Source of the DNA: JAIEPT01 sp038217425
GTDB lineage: Bacteria > Planctomycetota > Planctomycetia > Gemmatales > Gemmataceae
Direction of reading: 5' to 3'
DNA: 64,000 nucleotides
Assembly: GCA_038217425.1 (NCBI GenBank)
Contig: JBBQPM010000004.1
Location: 1-64,000 of the forward strand
Part shown: in pieces, positions 25,086-34,716 of the stretch
Position numbering within the stretch: the first letter of the stretch is position 1
Layout: the number at the start of each line of letters is the position of its first letter
Notes under the pieces: generated by a model
Database searches by the model: none
What the model saw: the letters and a program-made list of their open reading frames with translations, nothing else
Told to the model about the DNA's origin: nothing
Translations under genes and position numbers: made by a program

Positions 25086-26300
25086 GTGAATCGCGCCTGG
25101 CTCGTCGTCTTGCTCCTTTGGCCCGTCGCCCTGCTCAACTACCTCGATCGCCAAATGCTGGCGACGATGAAGTACTCCGTGATGGGCGACATCCCCAGCA
25201 TCTTGAACGACGGCAACTGGGGCTACATGCTCGGGCAGTTCAAATGGGCCTACGCCTTCCTCAGCCCCGTCGGCGGCTACATCGCGGACCGCTACAGCCG
25301 GCGCTACGTCATTTGCGCCAGCCTGTTCGTCTGGTCGGCCGTCACCTGGGCGACAGGCCAGGTCACGACCTACGAAGAGTTGCTGTGGACGCGAACCTTG
25401 ATGGGCATCAGCGAGGCGTTCTATATCCCGGCCGCGCTGGCGCTCATCGCGGGCTTTCATCCGACCGGGACGCGTTCGCGCGCCGTCGCCCTGCATCAGA
25501 CGGCGATCTACAGCGGCATCATTCTGGGGGGCTTCGGCGGCTTCGTCGCCGATACGCCGGACCTGGGCTGGCGCTTCGCGTTCGACGTCTCGGGGCTGGT
25601 CGGCATTGCCTACGCGGTTCCCCTGCTTTTCCTGCTGCGCGAAGCGCCGGACGTCGCCGACCCCAGGAAGCCCAAGGTGCAGGATTCCGCCCGCGATTTG
25701 CTGACGAACGTTTCGTTCATATTGCTCGTGCTCTACTTCACGTTGCCGGCGATGGCGGGCTGGGTCGTGAAGGACTGGATGCCGGCGATTCTCAAAGACC
25801 AGTTCGGCATCGGCCAGGGCCAGGCGGGCGTCTCGGCGACGCTCTACGTCAACCTCGCGGCCCTCGTCGGCGCCTTCCTGGGCGGCTACTGGGCCGACCG
25901 CTGGATGGGCTCCAGCAATCGCGGACGAATCTACGTCAGCGCCCTTGGCGTCGCCCTCTTCATCCCCGCGCTCTTCGGCGTCGGTAACGCGGGCACGCTC
26001 CTCGTCGCCGTCTTGTTTCTCGTGCTCTTCGGCCTGGGCTGGGGATTCTTCGACGCCAACAACATGCCGATCCTCTGCCAGATCGTTCGGCCCGAACATC
26101 GCGCCACCGGGTACGGCATCATGAATCTCGTCAGCATCAGCTGCGGCGGCTTCGCCGACTGGGGCTTCGGCATCCTCCGCGATCGAGCCGTCCCGCTCAA
26201 CGTCGTCTTCGGCGTCTTCGCCGCCATCGCCCTGCTTTCCATCGTCCTGGTCTTGCTCATTCGTCCTGGAGTCCGCGATGAACATCGAACTGCGCCATGA
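25086..26300 (+). CDS. Major facilitator superfamily transporter
   Basis: A 404-residue membrane protein with about 12 hydrophobic segments. The loop after helix 2 reads GYIADRYSRRYVI, the MFS motif A (GxLaDRxGRR). The start is a GTG with AAAGGA upstream; the N-terminus NRAWLVVLLLWPVALLNYLDRQML is typical of the sugar-acid/anion symporter branch (hexuronate, 4-hydroxyphenylacetate types). Substrate is not readable. Its 3' end overlaps the DUF1854 gene by 23 bp, so the two are coupled. Confidence 0.85.
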   Translation: MNRAWLVVLLLWPVALLNYLDRQMLATMKYSVMGDIPSILNDGNWGYMLGQFKWAYAFLSPVGGYIADRYSRRYVICASLFVWSAVTWATGQVTTYEELLWTRTLMGISEAFYIPAALALIAGFHPTGTRSRAVALHQTAIYSGIILGGFGGFVADTPDLGWRFAFDVSGLVGIAYAVPLLFLLREAPDVADPRKPKVQDSARDLLTNVSFILLVLYFTLPAMAGWVVKDWMPAILKDQFGIGQGQAGVSATLYVNLAALVGAFLGGYWADRWMGSSNRGRIYVSALGVALFIPALFGVGNAGTLLVAVLFLVLFGLGWGFFDANNMPILCQIVRPEHRATGYGIMNLVSISCGGFADWGFGILRDRAVPLNVVFGVFAAIALLSIVLVLLIRPGVRDEHRTAP

Positions 26301-26736
26301 TGAATGGGGCAAACTCGTCCTCGTCGATCCGCTCGGCCAAACGCACGTCGGCGTCGATCCCGTGCGCGCTTTCCCGATCTCGGCGCCCGAGGGCGGCATT
26401 TCGGTGCTCGGCGCCGACGGCCGAGAGGTCTTGTGGATCGAGGATCTGGCGACGATTCCGCCGGCGATGCGAAAAATTCTCGACGACGAACTGGGCAAGC
26501 GGCACTTCCTGCCGACGATTGCGCGCATTGCCGCGATTGAGGGACTCACGGAAACCGTGTGGACGGTGGAGACGGATCGAGGCGCCACGCGTTTCACGCT
26601 CAAGAATGAGGAGGACGTGCGCCGCGTGGCCGGGACGCGCGTCATCATCACCGACAAGCACAGCCTGCGCTATTTGATCCCCGACTTCCGCACGCTCGAC
26701 GCAGCGAGTCTTAAGTTGCTGGAACGGTACATCTAG
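26278..26736 (+). CDS. DUF1854 family protein
   Basis: The 152-residue protein matches the DUF1854 pattern: VRAFPISAPEGGISVLG, IEDLATIPPAMRKILDDEL, RHFLPTIARI, VETDRGATRFTL and IITDKHSLRYLIPD. The domain is also found fused to ABC transporters and near cyanophycin genes in proteobacteria; its function is unknown. It starts inside the 3' end of the MFS gene with CTGGAG upstream, indicating translational coupling to a transporter. Confidence 0.8.
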   Translation: MNIELRHDEWGKLVLVDPLGQTHVGVDPVRAFPISAPEGGISVLGADGREVLWIEDLATIPPAMRKILDDELGKRHFLPTIARIAAIEGLTETVWTVETDRGATRFTLKNEEDVRRVAGTRVIITDKHSLRYLIPDFRTLDAASLKLLERYI

Positions 26737-26817
26737 TCAGCCGAAAATTTCGCGGATAACCGGGCCCGCCAGTCCCTATGATGGATAGCAGTCCGTCTTC
26801 GTTTTCGGGAATCGCTC

Positions 26818-27651
26818 ATGACGCGCCTTCTTGCTCTCTTCACGTTGTGCCTGGCCGGTCCGCTGTTCGCGCAGTCCCGGGGGACGCCGCCTCCCGCGGG
26901 GTCGCCCTTCTTTCCGCTCAAGGTCGACAATCGGTGGGTCTACGTCACCCCCAAGAACAAGATCATCACCATGACCGTCGAGCGCTCCGAACTCGTCAAA
27001 CGCACCAAACGCGAACTCGATCAGAGTCAGAGCCAGGAACTGAACACCTTCCTGGTCCGCATCGAATCGCGTGAACTCCCCGGCAGCGATCAGGCGGGCG
27101 GGTCAAAACTCGGGATCGTAAAAATCTTGTACGAACAATACGTGCATAACGACGACGGCATCTACCGCATGATGTCGGCCGGGAAAGATATCGACCCGCC
27201 CCTCAAGGTGCTTAGCAAGAAGATCGACAACGACTCCTGGACGGTCGATTCCAAGAGCGAAGCGGCGCTCAAGGGGACGTTCAAGGCAGTAACGTTCACC
27301 GCGAATTTGCCGGGGCCCACGGAGGTCATCCGGGTTTCGTGCCGCGATTTTTTGGTGAGTAAGGAACGCAAGCTGGACGCCGACTATTGGTTCGTCAAGG
27401 ACATCGGCATCGTCAAGCAGCGGGTGCAATTTCGAGCATTCTACGACGACGCCGCCAAGGCCTCGGACGATCCCGCGCTGCTGCCGGCGACGGAGCTGAT
27501 GATCTACTTGAAGGAATGCAAGATCGATGGCCAGGTGCGGGCGCTGCCGAGTCCCGCGGAGATCGACGCAGCGCTGCGCCAGGGCGACCCCGGAATGACG
27601 GGAGCGATTCCGCCGGGCGTCGTGCCGCCGCCGGTGCTGCCGATTCCGTAG
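26818..27651 (+). CDS. Hypothetical secreted protein
   Basis: I do not recognise a family. The 277-residue product has a signal peptide (MTRLLALFTLCLAGPLFAQS), a Pro-rich start (GTPPPAGSPFFPL) and a beta-rich body that includes DNRWVYVTPKNKIITMTVE and DYWFVKDIGIVKQ. The latter pattern (a value 'KVDNRWVY' followed by 'WFVKDIGIVKQ') recalls secreted planctomycete proteins that measure up as single lipocalin-like or beta-sandwich domains. A Pro-rich tail (GAIPPGVVPPPVLPIP) ends it. Codon usage matches the neighbourhood. Confidence 0.6.
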   Translation: MTRLLALFTLCLAGPLFAQSRGTPPPAGSPFFPLKVDNRWVYVTPKNKIITMTVERSELVKRTKRELDQSQSQELNTFLVRIESRELPGSDQAGGSKLGIVKILYEQYVHNDDGIYRMMSAGKDIDPPLKVLSKKIDNDSWTVDSKSEAALKGTFKAVTFTANLPGPTEVIRVSCRDFLVSKERKLDADYWFVKDIGIVKQRVQFRAFYDDAAKASDDPALLPATELMIYLKECKIDGQVRALPSPAEIDAALRQGDPGMTGAIPPGVVPPPVLPIP

Positions 27652-27749
27652 TTTCGGGTGCCGTTTCTCATCGATTTTTCACCGCTGCCGGTTACGATGG
27701 GGTAAACTCAAGGCGAGTCCCATCTGATCCTCTTCGAGGAGACCGAGCC

Positions 27750-29402
27750 ATGCGATCCGCGATCGTTCTGTGCCTTCTCGGGTTCGTTGTTCCCCTTCAG
27801 TCACAAGAGAAGAAGCCTTCCCTTCCCGTCGGCACGCTCAACACGGCCGAGTGGCTCAAGGCGTCGACCGCGAAACTGGAGTCGGGCGAGATCGACAAGC
27901 TCGTAGGCCAGGCCCTCCAAACTGCCGATCTCAAGCCGGCCCCGCTCGTTTCCGACGAACTCTTCGTCCGCCGAGTCCATCTCGATCTCGTCGGCAAACT
28001 CCCCACGCCCGCGGACGTCGTCGAATTTCTGAAGGACAAAAGTTCCGACAAACGCTCGGCCCTCGTTGACAAACTCCTCGCCAGCGACGACTTCGCCCGG
28101 CACTGGGCCGTTTACTGGCGCGAGGTGATCTCGAGCCGCAGCACCGACTTTCGCGGCGCCATCTTCACCCGGCACTTCGAACGCTGGCTGACCAAGGAGA
28201 TCAAGGAGAACCGCAACTGGAGCGAAGTCGTGCGAGCCATGCTCACCGCGACCGGCCAGATGCGCTACGACGACGCCGACAAGAACGGCCAGGCCTACTT
28301 CCTCAACTCGCGCACCGGCGCCGACGCCAATACCGAACTCGCCTCGGAAACCTCACGCATCTTTCTGGGCATCCAGATCCAGTGCGCCCAGTGCCACGAT
28401 CACCCCAGCGACGTCTGGAAACGCCAGCAGTTCCACGAGTTTGCCGCCTATTTCGCCCGGCTCAAGAGCAGGTTGGTCCGCGAAGAGAAGAAATTCGTAG
28501 GCCAGGAGCTGATCTCGTTCCCGTTCGGCGAACATCAGATGCCGGGCAAGGACGATCCGAAGTCGACGACGCGGGTGATGCCCAAGTTCATTGACGGGAA
28601 GGCCCCCAGGGGGTTTTCGCTGAACGACGCGGTTCGGCGTAAGTCGCTGGCCGAATCGATCGTCTCGAAGGAGAACCCGTGGTTCGCGGGGGCGTACGTC
28701 AATCGCATCTGGGGCGAGTTGATGGGCCAGGCGTTTTACGGCCCGATCGACGACATGGGCCCGGAGAAAGAAGCGACGATGCCGCAAGTGTTAGCCCGCG
28801 TGGCCGGGGCTTTCCGCGGCAGCGATTACGACGTCAAGCAACTCTTCCGCGCCATCTGCCTGAGCGATGCCTATCAGCGTGAAGTTCGTCCCGGCGAGGG
28901 GAAAGAAGATCACCTGCTCTTCGCGAGCCGTAGCCCGACGCGCCTCAATTCCGAAGCATTATGGAAGAGCCTGAACGCCGCGCTCGGGGGCATCGAATCG
29001 TTAGCCCGGCCCTTCGGCGGCAAAGGAATGTTCGGCGGCGGCTTCGGCAGGTTCGGCGGCATCGAAACGACCTTCAAGAGGGAGTTCGCATTCGATCCGA
29101 GCGCCAAGCCTGAGGAAGTCGAAGGCAGCGTGAGTCAGGCGCTCCTCCTGATGAACAATGCAGCCATCAACCAGAAGATCCAGGCGAAGTCGGGCAGTAT
29201 CCTGGGCCGCATCCTGGAGACGTACAGCAGCGACGACGAAGCCCTCCGCGCGGTATATATGAAGACGCTGGCCCGCCGGCCGACGGAGCGCGAGTTGACG
29301 CGTTGCAAGGAGCACATCCAGAAGGCGCCGTCGCGGGCCGAGGCGTACGAGGATTTGCTGTGGGCACTGATCAACTCGACGGAGTTTCTGACCAAGAGGT
29401 AG
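27750..29402 (+). CDS. DUF1549/DUF1553 domain protein
   Basis: A secreted 550-residue protein (signal peptide MRSAIVLCLLGFVVPLQSQ). The DUF1549 region (ELFVRRVHLDLVGKLPTPADVVEFL) is followed by a CAQCH motif at Cys212, then DUF1553-like features (SIVSKENPWFAGAYVNRIWGELMGQ and SRSPTRLNSEALWKSLNA). These proteins are a large planctomycete family usually paired with DUF1501, as here. They are suspected to act on the cell surface, possibly in polysaccharide handling, but no reaction is proven. The ATG at 27750 is used because an upstream frame extension overlaps the preceding gene and lacks a signal sequence. Confidence 0.88.
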   Translation: MRSAIVLCLLGFVVPLQSQEKKPSLPVGTLNTAEWLKASTAKLESGEIDKLVGQALQTADLKPAPLVSDELFVRRVHLDLVGKLPTPADVVEFLKDKSSDKRSALVDKLLASDDFARHWAVYWREVISSRSTDFRGAIFTRHFERWLTKEIKENRNWSEVVRAMLTATGQMRYDDADKNGQAYFLNSRTGADANTELASETSRIFLGIQIQCAQCHDHPSDVWKRQQFHEFAAYFARLKSRLVREEKKFVGQELISFPFGEHQMPGKDDPKSTTRVMPKFIDGKAPRGFSLNDAVRRKSLAESIVSKENPWFAGAYVNRIWGELMGQAFYGPIDDMGPEKEATMPQVLARVAGAFRGSDYDVKQLFRAICLSDAYQREVRPGEGKEDHLLFASRSPTRLNSEALWKSLNAALGGIESLARPFGGKGMFGGGFGRFGGIETTFKREFAFDPSAKPEEVEGSVSQALLLMNNAAINQKIQAKSGSILGRILETYSSDDEALRAVYMKTLARRPTERELTRCKEHIQKAPSRAEAYEDLLWALINSTEFLTKR

Positions 29403-29446
29403 CGACACCATCGTCGAAGTGGATCACCGCCATCTCGACGGCGGCG

Positions 29447-29896
29447 ATGTTGTTGGGATTCGCTCTAGGTTATTGGAAGGCGAACTATGGACACAGTGGG
29501 CGGGAGATTTTGTATTTCGTTTTAGGACTGTTACTGATCCTGGGCGGTTCGATCGGCTCGAAAATCGGCCGGGAGCGTCGAAGTATTGTCGGGATCGGCT
29601 TGTCCCTATATCTGTTGCTCCGTCTTTGTGGATCACATGAGTTGTGGTACAGGGCATGGCAATTGGCAGAGTGGGTTTGTGAAGTGATCGAAGTTAGACC
29701 AGCGTTTCGAATAGAGGGATTTTTCAATGTACAATTGGACGCACTAGTCATGGCGGTACTGATAGCCACGTCCGCCGCTCCAATCGTTCTCGGCGGCTTA
29801 CTGTTGCCTCGTCGCGGGTATTGGCCCGAAGGGGTCGGTTGCTGGTTGGTTTGGTGTGGCTGGGTTGCGATGTCCCTGACGCGACCCGGCATTTGA
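29447..29896 (+). CDS. Small hypothetical membrane protein, low GC
   Basis: An open frame with no recognisable family lies between the DUF1549 and DUF1501 genes. It predicts three or four hydrophobic segments (MLLGFALGYW; ILYFVLGLLLILGGSIGSKIG; ALVMAVLIATSAAPIVLGGLLL; GCWLVWCGWVAMSL). The first ATG at 29447 gives 149 residues; the frame is open further upstream, so the true start could lie earlier with a non-ATG codon. The region is distinctly more AT-rich than both flanking genes, suggesting acquisition. The DUF1549/DUF1501 pair is usually adjacent, which makes an insertion here likely. Confidence 0.5.
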   Translation: MLLGFALGYWKANYGHSGREILYFVLGLLLILGGSIGSKIGRERRSIVGIGLSLYLLLRLCGSHELWYRAWQLAEWVCEVIEVRPAFRIEGFFNVQLDALVMAVLIATSAAPIVLGGLLLPRRGYWPEGVGCWLVWCGWVAMSLTRPGI

Positions 29897-29924
29897 GCTT
29901 TAGACAAATTACGGAGAGACTCGA

Positions 29925-31214
29925 ATGTCACTACAATCGCTCATGCACGTGCAAACCGGACGCGATGGCGTCCTCAATCGTCGCTCCTTCCTTGGCACGC
30001 TCGGCGCCGGGGTCGGCATGCTCGGCTGGAAAGACGCCGTCGCCGCGGCGGCGGATGACCTGCGCAGCCGCGGACTCTCGTGCATTCTAATGTTCATGCG
30101 TGGCGGACCGAGCCAGTTCGAGACGTTCGATCCGAAACCCGACACGGCAAACGGCGGACCGACGCGGGCCGTGCAGACCGCGGTCCCGGGCATCGCGCTC
30201 GCGGAACCGTGGACCCGGCTCGCTCAGGAGATGAACCACGTCAGTCTAATTCGCTCGATGAGTTCGCGCGAAGGGGAGCATCAGCGGGCGGTTTATCAAA
30301 TGCACACCGGCTACATTCCCGCGGGGGGCGTGCGTTTCCCCAGCATCGGCTCGCTCGTCGCCAGCGAGATCGCGCCGCGGAACTTCGATCTTCCCCACTT
30401 CGTCTCCGTCGGCAACCGCTTCTCGACCATGGGTGCCGGCTTCCTCGGCATGGCCTACGCGCCGTTCGTGGTCGGCGATCCGAATCAGCTGCCCAGCAAC
30501 ACGCAGCTGCCCGGCAGTTTGAACAATGCCCGCTTTCAGGGCCGGCTCGCACTGATGAACGATCTGGAACGCGACTTTGCCGAGGCGGGAGGCCAATCCC
30601 GCGTGGCCGAGCATCGCCATCTGTATGAAGGCGCCGCGAATATGGTCCGCTCGCCGCGGCTCCGGGCGTTCGATCTCGCCGAGGAGACGAATGCGACCCG
30701 CGACCGCTATGGCCGAAATGCGTTCGGCCAGGGCTGTCTGCTCGCCCGCAGGCTTACGGGCGCAGGGGTGACGTTCGTGGAAGTCGACCTGAACGGCTGG
30801 GACACGCATCAGGACAATTTCACAACGTGTACTCGGCTCAGTCAACAGGCGGACGCCGGGTTCGCGGCGCTCATCAAAGATCTGCGCGAACAGAACAAGC
30901 TCGACAAGACGCTGGTGATCTGGATGGGCGAGTTCGGCCGAACGCCGCGAATCAATGCGAACACGGGGCGCGATCATTATCCGCGGGCGTTCAGCGTGGC
31001 GCTCGCCGGATGCGGCATCAAGGGAGGCCGGGTGATCGGGGCCACGAATGCGACGGGGACGGACATCGCCAACGGCAGAGTCGGCGTCGCGGATCTGTTC
31101 ACGACGTTCTGCCACGCGCTGGGCATCGATCCGCGGAAAGAGAATTTGTCGCCGCAAGGTCGGCCGATCAAGATCGTCGACGGCGGCACGCACGTTCGCG
31201 ATTTGTTCAATTGA
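29925..31214 (+). CDS. DUF1501 family protein, Tat-exported
   Basis: The 429-residue protein has a twin-arginine-type start (LNRRSFLGTLGAGVGMLG). DUF1501 signatures follow: FMRGGPSQFETFDPKPD, LIRSMSSREGEHQRAVYQMHTGY and VIWMGEFGRTPRINANTGRDHYP. The fold belongs to the alkaline phosphatase/sulfatase superfamily; the cell role is unknown. GGAGA lies 8 bp upstream of the ATG. The partner DUF1549 gene is upstream, separated by the small membrane-protein gene. A second DUF1501 gene is at 56044. Confidence 0.9.
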   Translation: MSLQSLMHVQTGRDGVLNRRSFLGTLGAGVGMLGWKDAVAAAADDLRSRGLSCILMFMRGGPSQFETFDPKPDTANGGPTRAVQTAVPGIALAEPWTRLAQEMNHVSLIRSMSSREGEHQRAVYQMHTGYIPAGGVRFPSIGSLVASEIAPRNFDLPHFVSVGNRFSTMGAGFLGMAYAPFVVGDPNQLPSNTQLPGSLNNARFQGRLALMNDLERDFAEAGGQSRVAEHRHLYEGAANMVRSPRLRAFDLAEETNATRDRYGRNAFGQGCLLARRLTGAGVTFVEVDLNGWDTHQDNFTTCTRLSQQADAGFAALIKDLREQNKLDKTLVIWMGEFGRTPRINANTGRDHYPRAFSVALAGCGIKGGRVIGATNATGTDIANGRVGVADLFTTFCHALGIDPRKENLSPQGRPIKIVDGGTHVRDLFN

Positions 31215-31219
31215 CTTTG

Positions 31220-31263
31220 ATTCGAATAGCGCTCGCATGGTCTCATGCGAGCGCTATTCGAAT
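31220..31263. terminator. Perfect 20-bp hairpin between convergent genes
   Basis: ATTCGAATAGCGCTCGCATG is followed by GTCT and its exact complement. The hairpin lies 5 bp after the DUF1501 stop and 10 bp before the end of the convergent gene. No T-run follows on either strand, so it may be a repeat element or an mRNA 3'-end stabiliser rather than an intrinsic terminator. Confidence 0.6.
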
Positions 31264-31273
31264 ATAAACCGAA

Positions 31274-32149
31274 TTACGTGATCGGCGACTTTTGCAGTAG
31301 GCGTTTGGAACGTTCCTCGAGATCCCTGACGTGGGTGCGATAGAGCCACGCCAGCGCCAGGCCGCTGAGCAAGATCACGCCAACGTTGAGGAGGCCGCGC
31401 ATCCAGAGGCTGGAGACGGGGGCGGCTTCCGCACTTTCCGCGCCGGCAAATGACGGTGTCACGGCACTTCGCACAAAATCGGGCAGAGGTTCGTCGATCG
31501 CCAACGGCGCCGAGGTTTCGGCCTGTTCCTCTATCGTTTCGACTTCAAACGCCAGGCTACCAATCTCGAAGGACCTAACCTCTTCGGTCGCGTCTAATTC
31601 CTCCGCGAAGACCTCATCCAGGGCGGAATCGGCGGGTACTTGAGCCACGACTGGCGCGACGATTGGGTCCGACTCGGCGAAGACGAACGCAATGGAGACA
31701 GCGGGGTCGACCACGGTGATCGGAGCGATCGGAGTGGTTGGCGGCGGCGGAACGTTCGTCGGGAGTTGCGGGAGAGGGGGAGTCGGAAGCGGCGTACTTG
31801 GAGCCGGGAAGTCGAGTTCCAGATCGATGCCGCCCGGCGATCCTGCAGCCCCGAGCCCGGCGTGAAGATCGAGCGCGAGCGGATTGTCTGTCGAACCAAG
31901 GGCCACGTCCAGATGGACCAAAGGAGTCGACACGCCGAGCGTAAGCGGCTGGTTGATTGGCAGCGCGGCCTCAATCCGGAGGATGTTTACGTCCAGGGCA
32001 AAACGAAATTGGCCGATGTTGCTGAGAAGCTGGGCCGGTTGATTGAGAAGGGCCAGCGGTTGGCTGAGGAGACCGCTCGCCGAGGGCGTGGTGCGGTCTT
32101 CGAGGCAGTCGATGAGCGGGCAAAACGAGCGAAAAGGAAAGCTTTTCAT
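31274..32149 (-). CDS. Planctomycete LEDRTTP-type surface protein, Pro-rich, C-terminal anchor
   Basis: The 291-residue protein begins with FRSFCPLIDCLEDRTTPSA, the N-terminal LEDRTxP motif that precedes many large planctomycete extracellular proteins. No catalytic domain is seen. The middle is Pro/Thr-rich (STPLPTPPLPQLPTNVPPPP) and acidic. A membrane segment near residue 260 (LLNVGVILLSGLALAWLYR) is followed by a basic tail, so it would be anchored. Compared with the usual giant members it is very short. Function unknown. Confidence 0.6.
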   Translation of the reverse strand: MKSFPFRSFCPLIDCLEDRTTPSASGLLSQPLALLNQPAQLLSNIGQFRFALDVNILRIEAALPINQPLTLGVSTPLVHLDVALGSTDNPLALDLHAGLGAAGSPGGIDLELDFPAPSTPLPTPPLPQLPTNVPPPPTTPIAPITVVDPAVSIAFVFAESDPIVAPVVAQVPADSALDEVFAEELDATEEVRSFEIGSLAFEVETIEEQAETSAPLAIDEPLPDFVRSAVTPSFAGAESAEAAPVSSLWMRGLLNVGVILLSGLALAWLYRTHVRDLEERSKRLLQKSPIT

Positions 32150-32227
32150 GGGAGATCCCGTGCAAGGCGTGCGATTGAAAACGACGTGGGCGGGGTCGTA
32201 TAAAGCAGGTCTTGTGCCGATTTGGCG

Positions 32228-34678
32228 TCAGGACTCGAGGATTTTGAGGCTGGCAAGCTGCCGGCCCACCCAGGAATCGACCTGGGGGCGTAGGGTATCG
32301 AGCACGTGTTTGGCCTTTTGATGCCAAGTTTGCGCCTCGCGGGAGCGCTGGGCTTGGTGTTCCAGGAGCGCCAGTTGCACGAGGGCGAGCGCCCAATCTT
32401 GGCGGTCGCTGAGCCTGGCGCCGGGTTGCTTGGCGAGATCTTCACGCAGAGAGGCGGCGTGCGTTAGATAAAGCCGAGACTCGGCGACGTCGTTCTTGCG
32501 TAAGGCGAGCTTGCCGAGTTGAAAGCGTACCGCGGCACGGTCACGGCGGGGTTGCAACGCGTTCGGTTGCGCGGTGGCCAGTTCGTCGAACGTCTTGAGC
32601 GCTCGCAGCAACGCCTGTCGAGCCGCGTCGTGTCGTTTGCTGGCGGAGTCGAGTTCCGCCCACAATAGATCCGCCAGCGCCGCATCGCGGCGGGCGTGCG
32701 GGCCGGCGTTTTCCTGCGCCAGGCGGCGCAGGCCGTCGCTCGCTTCTTGTAGTACCATGCGGGCCTCGTTTTCCTCGCCCAGGTCGAGCCAGACCTGAGC
32801 GAGCTTGAGCCCCGCCAGGTGAACTTCCCGCTCCGGCGCTTGATGGCGTTTGAGTTCGTTCCAGGCGCGGGCGTACCAGGCACGCGCCTCCTCGAGAGCG
32901 TCCCCCGCACGCGCCAGGTCGCCCAACCGGTCGCACGCCTGTGCCAAATACTCGATCGACTGCAGGTCGGCCGGGAAATCGCGCGCGACCCTTTCGCAGA
33001 GCGCCAGCGCCTGTTCGTAGCGGACTCGCGCGACGTCGGGCCGTTGCCGGGCGCGCTCGGCATCGCCCAGTCGCCAACGACTGTGCGTCAGATCCCGGAG
33101 CACCTGGGGCGTTTCCTTCCTCCGCTCGCTCAGCTGTCCTGCCTTGTCGAAGTGCTCCGCCGCCTTGTCCGCATCGTTCAGCGCAAGGAAAACTTCGCCC
33201 AACCGCAGGTGCGCGGTGACGGCTCCGCGGTCAATCGATTCGCTTCGATCCAGGGCCCGCGAGACGTGTTCGAATCCTGCCAGCGCCTTTTCGAGCAGCA
33301 TCTGACGCGTCTTCTCCATGCCGGGCTGACCCCGCAGCACGTCCTGCGATTCGTAAACCAGGCTGAGCAAGGCGTCGAGCGCCAGATCGCGCTGCTCGAC
33401 GGCGAGTTGCAGATTCTGTGCGGCCTGAAGCTTGGCCTTCTCGGCGCTGGCGTGGGCCGACTGCAGTTCGCGATACGCCCAGGTCTGTCCCACGGTCCAC
33501 ACGACGAGTAGCGTGAACACCAGAAACGAGATGCCAGCGGGAAAGGGATGGCGCCGACACCAGCGCGTCCAGCGCGCGACCCGCGAGAGCGGCTGCGCTT
33601 GCACATGCAACCCGCTACGCCAGCGAATGAGATCGTCTGCCAGCGCGCCCGCATTCGCGTAACGCAGGTTCGGCTCCTTGCGGATCGCCTTGTGCACGAT
33701 CGTCTCCAGATCGCGCGGCACCCGGTCGTTCAGATGTCGAACCGGCACAGGGTCGTCGTTGATCACCTGCGACAGAATGCGATGCGTGATTCCCGCGAAC
33801 GGCAACACCCCGGTGAGAAGCTGGTAGAGCAAAATGCCGAGACTATACACGTCGGTGCGGACGTCGACCTTCTGCGGGTGTTGAATCTGTTCGGGACTCA
33901 TGTACTGGGGCGTGCCGACGATGACGCCGGTGCGCGTGAGATCGCCCGCGTCGTCGACGGCCCGCGCCAGGCCAAAGTCGGTGAGCTTGGGACATTGACC
34001 CGCTTCATCGAGCAGGATGTTGCCCGGCTTGACGTCGCGGTGCACCAGTCCCCGTTCGTGCGCGACCGCCAAAGCTTGCGCGATCGCGACGGCGAGATCG
34101 ACGGCCCGCGTCGGCGGCCAAAGGACCTCGCGCTCCAGCAGCTTGGCGAGCGAGTGCCCGGAGACGTATTCCATCACCAGGAACGGGGGCGTGGTATCGG
34201 GGAGCTGAAAGTCGAAGACGGAGACGATATGCGGATGACGCAGCGAGGCGAGGATCTGCGCTTCGCGGATGAAGCGGGCGCGCTCGTTGGGCCAGTGCGC
34301 GAGATCTTGCCGCAGGAACTTGATCGCGACGGAGCGATCGAGCCGGGGATCCTGGGCGCGATAGATTTCGCCGCCGCCCCCCTCCCCAATCTTGGCCTCA
34401 ATGCGATAGCCGCCGATCTCGCCCAGCGGCGCCTCGGCGGAACGCACGCCGGGGAAGCGGAGGACTTTTTCCTGGGCGTCCTCTTCGCCGACGATCGGGG
34501 GCACGGCGGGTTTGCCTCCCAGGGCGACGGTGCGATCAAGCGCATTGACTTGCTTCTCGAATTCCAGGCAGCACGAGGCGCAGTGTGCGATGTGTTCCTC
34601 GACCATCGCCCGATCATTCTCGGCGATGGGCCGGCTCAGCAGATTTACAATCCGAGTATGAAAGGGGCACGATCGCAT
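32228..34678 (-). CDS. Transmembrane Ser/Thr protein kinase with zinc-finger start and TPR-like repeats
   Basis: The 816-residue protein starts with an anti-sigma-type zinc-binding motif, HIAHCASC (His29, Cys33, Cys36). A Hanks-type kinase follows at about 91-350 (IGEGGGGEIYRA, VAIKFLRQ, HRDVKPGNILL, DFGLA, GTPQYMSPEQ). One membrane segment lies near 375 (AGISFLVFTLLVVWTVG). The external part has a coiled coil and repeated helical pairs resembling TPRs (ALNDADKAAEHFDKAGQL). It is a typical planctomycete membrane kinase. The start at MRSCPFHT is chosen because longer frames run through the upstream VTT-domain gene. Confidence 0.88.
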   Translation of the reverse strand: MRSCPFHTRIVNLLSRPIAENDRAMVEEHIAHCASCCLEFEKQVNALDRTVALGGKPAVPPIVGEEDAQEKVLRFPGVRSAEAPLGEIGGYRIEAKIGEGGGGEIYRAQDPRLDRSVAIKFLRQDLAHWPNERARFIREAQILASLRHPHIVSVFDFQLPDTTPPFLVMEYVSGHSLAKLLEREVLWPPTRAVDLAVAIAQALAVAHERGLVHRDVKPGNILLDEAGQCPKLTDFGLARAVDDAGDLTRTGVIVGTPQYMSPEQIQHPQKVDVRTDVYSLGILLYQLLTGVLPFAGITHRILSQVINDDPVPVRHLNDRVPRDLETIVHKAIRKEPNLRYANAGALADDLIRWRSGLHVQAQPLSRVARWTRWCRRHPFPAGISFLVFTLLVVWTVGQTWAYRELQSAHASAEKAKLQAAQNLQLAVEQRDLALDALLSLVYESQDVLRGQPGMEKTRQMLLEKALAGFEHVSRALDRSESIDRGAVTAHLRLGEVFLALNDADKAAEHFDKAGQLSERRKETPQVLRDLTHSRWRLGDAERARQRPDVARVRYEQALALCERVARDFPADLQSIEYLAQACDRLGDLARAGDALEEARAWYARAWNELKRHQAPEREVHLAGLKLAQVWLDLGEENEARMVLQEASDGLRRLAQENAGPHARRDAALADLLWAELDSASKRHDAARQALLRALKTFDELATAQPNALQPRRDRAAVRFQLGKLALRKNDVAESRLYLTHAASLREDLAKQPGARLSDRQDWALALVQLALLEHQAQRSREAQTWHQKAKHVLDTLRPQVDSWVGRQLASLKILES

Positions 34679-34716
34679 GACGTGAAAACGGGGCACATTG
34701 CGTGCCGACGGCGGTT

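Noticed and set aside
27387..27749. Longer start for the DUF1549 protein
   Set aside because: It would overlap the preceding gene by 265 bp and lose the signal peptide that begins at 27750.
31220..31263. Intrinsic terminator call with high confidence
   Set aside because: The stem is perfect but no T-run follows on either strand, so only a tentative terminator-like feature is listed.
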